NCBI GenBank assembly: GCA_013811645.1
Contig: JACCUU010000229.1
Location: forward strand, 1-7,131
DNA from: Actinomycetota bacterium
GTDB lineage: Bacteria > Actinomycetota > Thermoleophilia > Gaiellales > Gaiellaceae
DNA: 7,131 nt
Reading direction: 5' to 3'
Part shown: in pieces, positions 5,346 to 7,131 of the stretch
Numbering within the stretch: position 1 is the stretch's first letter
Layout of the letters: every line of letters starts with the position of its first letter
Translations under genes and position numbers: made by a program
Notes under the pieces: generated by a model
Told to the model about the DNA's origin: nothing
Databases searched by the model: none
The model's input: the letters and a program-made list of their open reading frames with translations, nothing else

Positions 5346-6646
5346 CGCGCCGCGCGAACCGCCGCGGCGACCTCGTCGATCTCCGCCTCGGTGAGCGTGC
5401 GACAGTCGAGGAGCGTGCGGCCGTCGCGGACGACCGCGATCACCGGCGGACTCCCGAGCCGAAGCGGCTCGGCGAGCTGCTCTTCGACGGCGCAAGCGGC
5501 GCTCGGCAGCTGGGCAAGCGGGAGGGCGCCTCCGCCCACGCGCGCCACCGTCTCCTCGACCTCGCCGCCGACAAGATCGGCCAGTCGCTCCGCACGCGCC
5601 CGCACGCGCTCGACCGGCTCGTGGAGCATGCGGAGCACCGGAATCTGATCCCTCGTCTCGGGAGAAAGCGCCAGGGAGAGCGTGCCTTCTAGCGCGGCAA
5701 GCGTCAGCTTGTCCGCCCGAAGCGCGCGCTGGAGTGGATGACGCCGCAATCTCTCCACCAGCTTCGCGCGCCCGACGACGACCCCCGCCTGCGGGCCTCC
5801 AAGAAGCTTGTCGCCGGAAAAGCAGGTGAGATCCACTCCTGCTCGCAGGCTCTCGGCCGGAGTCGGCTCATCTCCGACGCGGGCGAGTGCGCCCGAGCCG
5901 AGGTCATCGACAAGCGGTACACGGTGCCTCCGTGCGACCTCTGCGAGCTCGCTGACTCGGGGCCGCTCGGAGAAGCCGACGACACGGAAGTTCGACTGGT
6001 GCACTCGAAGAAGCAGAGCAGTATCCGGCCCGATCGCCCGCTCGTAGTCCGCTGCCCGCGTCCTGTTCGTCGTTCCCACCTCCACAAGACGTGCGCCGGA
6101 GCGTGCGAGCACGTCCGGGATTCGAAAGCCGTCTCCGATCTCGATCAGCTCGCCGCGCGAGACCACCACCTCGCGGCCTTCGGCGAGCGCAGCGAGCGCG
6201 AGCAGCACCGCCGCCGCGTTGTTGTTGACCACCAGAGCAGCCTCGGCGCCCGTGAGGCGTCGGAGCAGCGACCCGAGATGATTTTGCCGCGATCCGCGCT
6301 CCCCGCGCTCGAGGTCGTACTCGAGGTTCGAATAGCCGCCGCCCACCTCCAGCACACGCGCGAGGGCAGCCGCCGGAAGCGGCGCGCGCCCGAGATTCGT
6401 GTGCACCAGGACGCCGGTCGCGTTCAGGACACGGCGGAGCGAAGGCCGGCGCGCGTGCGCGAGCTCGTCCAGCACGGAGTCGACCAACGGCCCCGGTTCC
6501 CGTCCGGCCTTGATCTCCTCTCGCGCGCGCTCCAACACGGAGCGGGCGATGACCAGAACGAGGTCGTGTGGCTCCTCCGCGAGTCGTTCGTCAGCGAGAA
6601 GCCTGTCGACCGAAGGGAGATCGCGGAGCGAGCGTAGGCCCGGCAT
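5342..6646 (-). CDS. selA: L-seryl-tRNA(Sec) selenium transferase SelA
   Basis: The protein is 434 residues long, close to the bacterial family size. SelA is a cytoplasmic PLP enzyme that converts Ser-tRNA(Sec) to Sec-tRNA(Sec) using selenophosphate made by SelD. The N-terminal domain (about 1-70) contains LPSVDRLL, the tRNA-binding region in the family. The catalytic fold-type I domain begins at RRVLNATGVLVHTNLGRAPL (71-90) and includes YSNLEYDLERGERGSR (105-120), VVNNNAAAVLLAL, GFRIPDVL, HQSNF (216-220) and VDDLGSGAL. K280 in FSGDKLLGGPQAG is the PLP-binding lysine. The C-terminal domain ends with TLLDCRTLTEAEIDEVAAAV. All signature residues appear intact. The ATG at 6646 follows the phosphorylase stop by 24 bp with no clear Shine-Dalgarno, and the stop overlaps the GNAT ATG. 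This is the bacterial route, not the archaeal/eukaryotic SepSecS route. Confidence 0.98.
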   Translation of the reverse strand: MPGLRSLRDLPSVDRLLADERLAEEPHDLVLVIARSVLERAREEIKAGREPGPLVDSVLDELAHARRPSLRRVLNATGVLVHTNLGRAPLPAAALARVLEVGGGYSNLEYDLERGERGSRQNHLGSLLRRLTGAEAALVVNNNAAAVLLALAALAEGREVVVSRGELIEIGDGFRIPDVLARSGARLVEVGTTNRTRAADYERAIGPDTALLLRVHQSNFRVVGFSERPRVSELAEVARRHRVPLVDDLGSGALARVGDEPTPAESLRAGVDLTCFSGDKLLGGPQAGVVVGRAKLVERLRRHPLQRALRADKLTLAALEGTLSLALSPETRDQIPVLRMLHEPVERVRARAERLADLVGGEVEETVARVGGGALPLAQLPSAACAVEEQLAEPLRLGSPPVIAVVRDGRTLLDCRTLTEAEIDEVAAAVRAAR

Positions 6647-6670
6647 GGGCGCAGTGTGGCGAGCCGCCGA

Positions 6671-7131
6671 CTACGTCGCAAGCGCCGGCAGGACAGCACG
6701 CAGAAGCGCGGTCAAGCGCGGCTGGGCCTCGGCGCCCACGGCGAGTACCTCCTCGTGTCCGAGCTTTCCCTCCACCACCCCAGCCGCCATGTTCGTGACG
6801 ACGGAGATACCGAGGCAACGGATTCCCAGGTGGCGGGCGGCGATCACCTCCGGCACGGTCGACATGCCGGCGAGGTCGGCGCCGACCGCTCGTCCGAAGC
6901 GGATCTCCGCGGGCGTCTCGAACTGCGGACCGAGCCAGGCTGCGTACACGCCCTCGCCCACCTCGAGCCCCAGCCGGCCAGCGGCCTCGCGAGCGATCCG
7001 CCGGAGCTCGGGGTCGTAGGCATCGCTCATGTCCGGGAAGCGCGGGCCGAGCGCGTCGTCGTTCGGCCCGACGAGCGGCGACGTTCCCATCAGGTTGATG
7101 TGGTCGGTGATGAGCACGAGCATCCCCGGGC
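6671..7131 (-). CDS. punA: Purine-nucleoside phosphorylase, C-terminal part (5' end outside window)
   Basis: The frame is open to the right edge, showing about 152 C-terminal residues of a family usually near 270; the ATG at 7123 is internal. The enzyme cleaves purine nucleosides with phosphate to base and pentose-1-phosphate in nucleoside salvage. The match is to the trimeric PNP/MTAP family: DHINLMG and PLVGPND near the visible start, GVYAAWLGPQFETPAEIR containing the conserved purine-binding Glu, GADLAGMSTVPEVIAARH, and ISVVTNMAAG. Asn in VTN, where methylthioadenosine phosphorylases have Asp, favours 6-oxopurine nucleosides (inosine, guanosine). It ends at TAG 6671-6673, 24 bp before selA in the same direction, so it probably shares the operon. 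The functional link with selenium genes is not evident. The symbol follows usual naming for this enzyme and is less certain than the family call. Confidence 0.93.
   Translation of the reverse strand, partial: PGMLVLITDHINLMGTSPLVGPNDDALGPRFPDMSDAYDPELRRIAREAAGRLGLEVGEGVYAAWLGPQFETPAEIRFGRAVGADLAGMSTVPEVIAARHLGIRCLGISVVTNMAAGVVEGKLGHEEVLAVGAEAQPRLTALLRAVLPALAT

Noticed and set aside
4899..5495. Longer GNAT start at 5495, adding 50 residues
   Set aside because: The extra residues are almost all Arg/Ala/Gly/Ser and overlap the selA C-terminal codons in another frame. The ATGA overlap at 5342-5345 gives a normal GNAT N-terminus.
5738..6637. Plus-strand open frame of 299 codons antisense to selA
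   Set aside because: It is a mirror of the SelA coding frame, with no domain, ribosome site or protein-like composition.

Overview
The window is GC-rich throughout, uses G/C-ending codons and TTG/GTG/ATG starts, and has tightly packed, overlapping genes. This, together with the protein types, suggests a high-GC Gram-positive, most likely an actinobacterium (the style resembles Thermoleophilia/Gaiellales, but that placement is an impression and no marker gene fixes it). Seven protein genes fill nearly all of the 7.1 kb. No tRNA, rRNA, CRISPR array or insertion sequence was found.

Left block (+ strand, 1-2154): two tandem paralogous ferritin-like proteins, about 60 % identical over their shared domain. 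The first is cut by the left edge. Both carry an N-terminal Tat-like or membrane/export segment and four-helix di-iron type ligands. They are followed with a 4-base overlap by an exported L,D-transpeptidase (SH3-like plus YkuD domains, HGT...SHGCIRL active site). A perfect 13-bp hairpin sits just after the second ferritin-like gene, inside the signal-anchor codons of the transpeptidase, so it may terminate or attenuate transcription between them.

Junction (2155-2249): a 95-bp convergent intergenic region with a near-palindromic AGGGTCTGACCCT element, a 10-bp palindrome and a 9-bp inverted repeat. It is probably termination territory and possibly a dispersed palindromic repeat.

Right block (- strand, 7131-2250, read right to left): purine nucleoside phosphorylase (C-terminal part only), selA, a GNAT acetyltransferase, a family-2 O-methyltransferase-like protein, then selB. 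Spacings are 24 bp, an ATGA overlap, 19 bp and a 10-base overlap, so this looks like one operon. SelA converts Ser-tRNA(Sec) to Sec-tRNA(Sec) using selenophosphate. SelB is the elongation factor that delivers it to UGA codons. The organism therefore probably makes selenoproteins, although selD, selC and a selenoprotein gene are not in this window. The most open question is why a small-molecule-type methyltransferase and a GNAT acetyltransferase lie between selA and selB.
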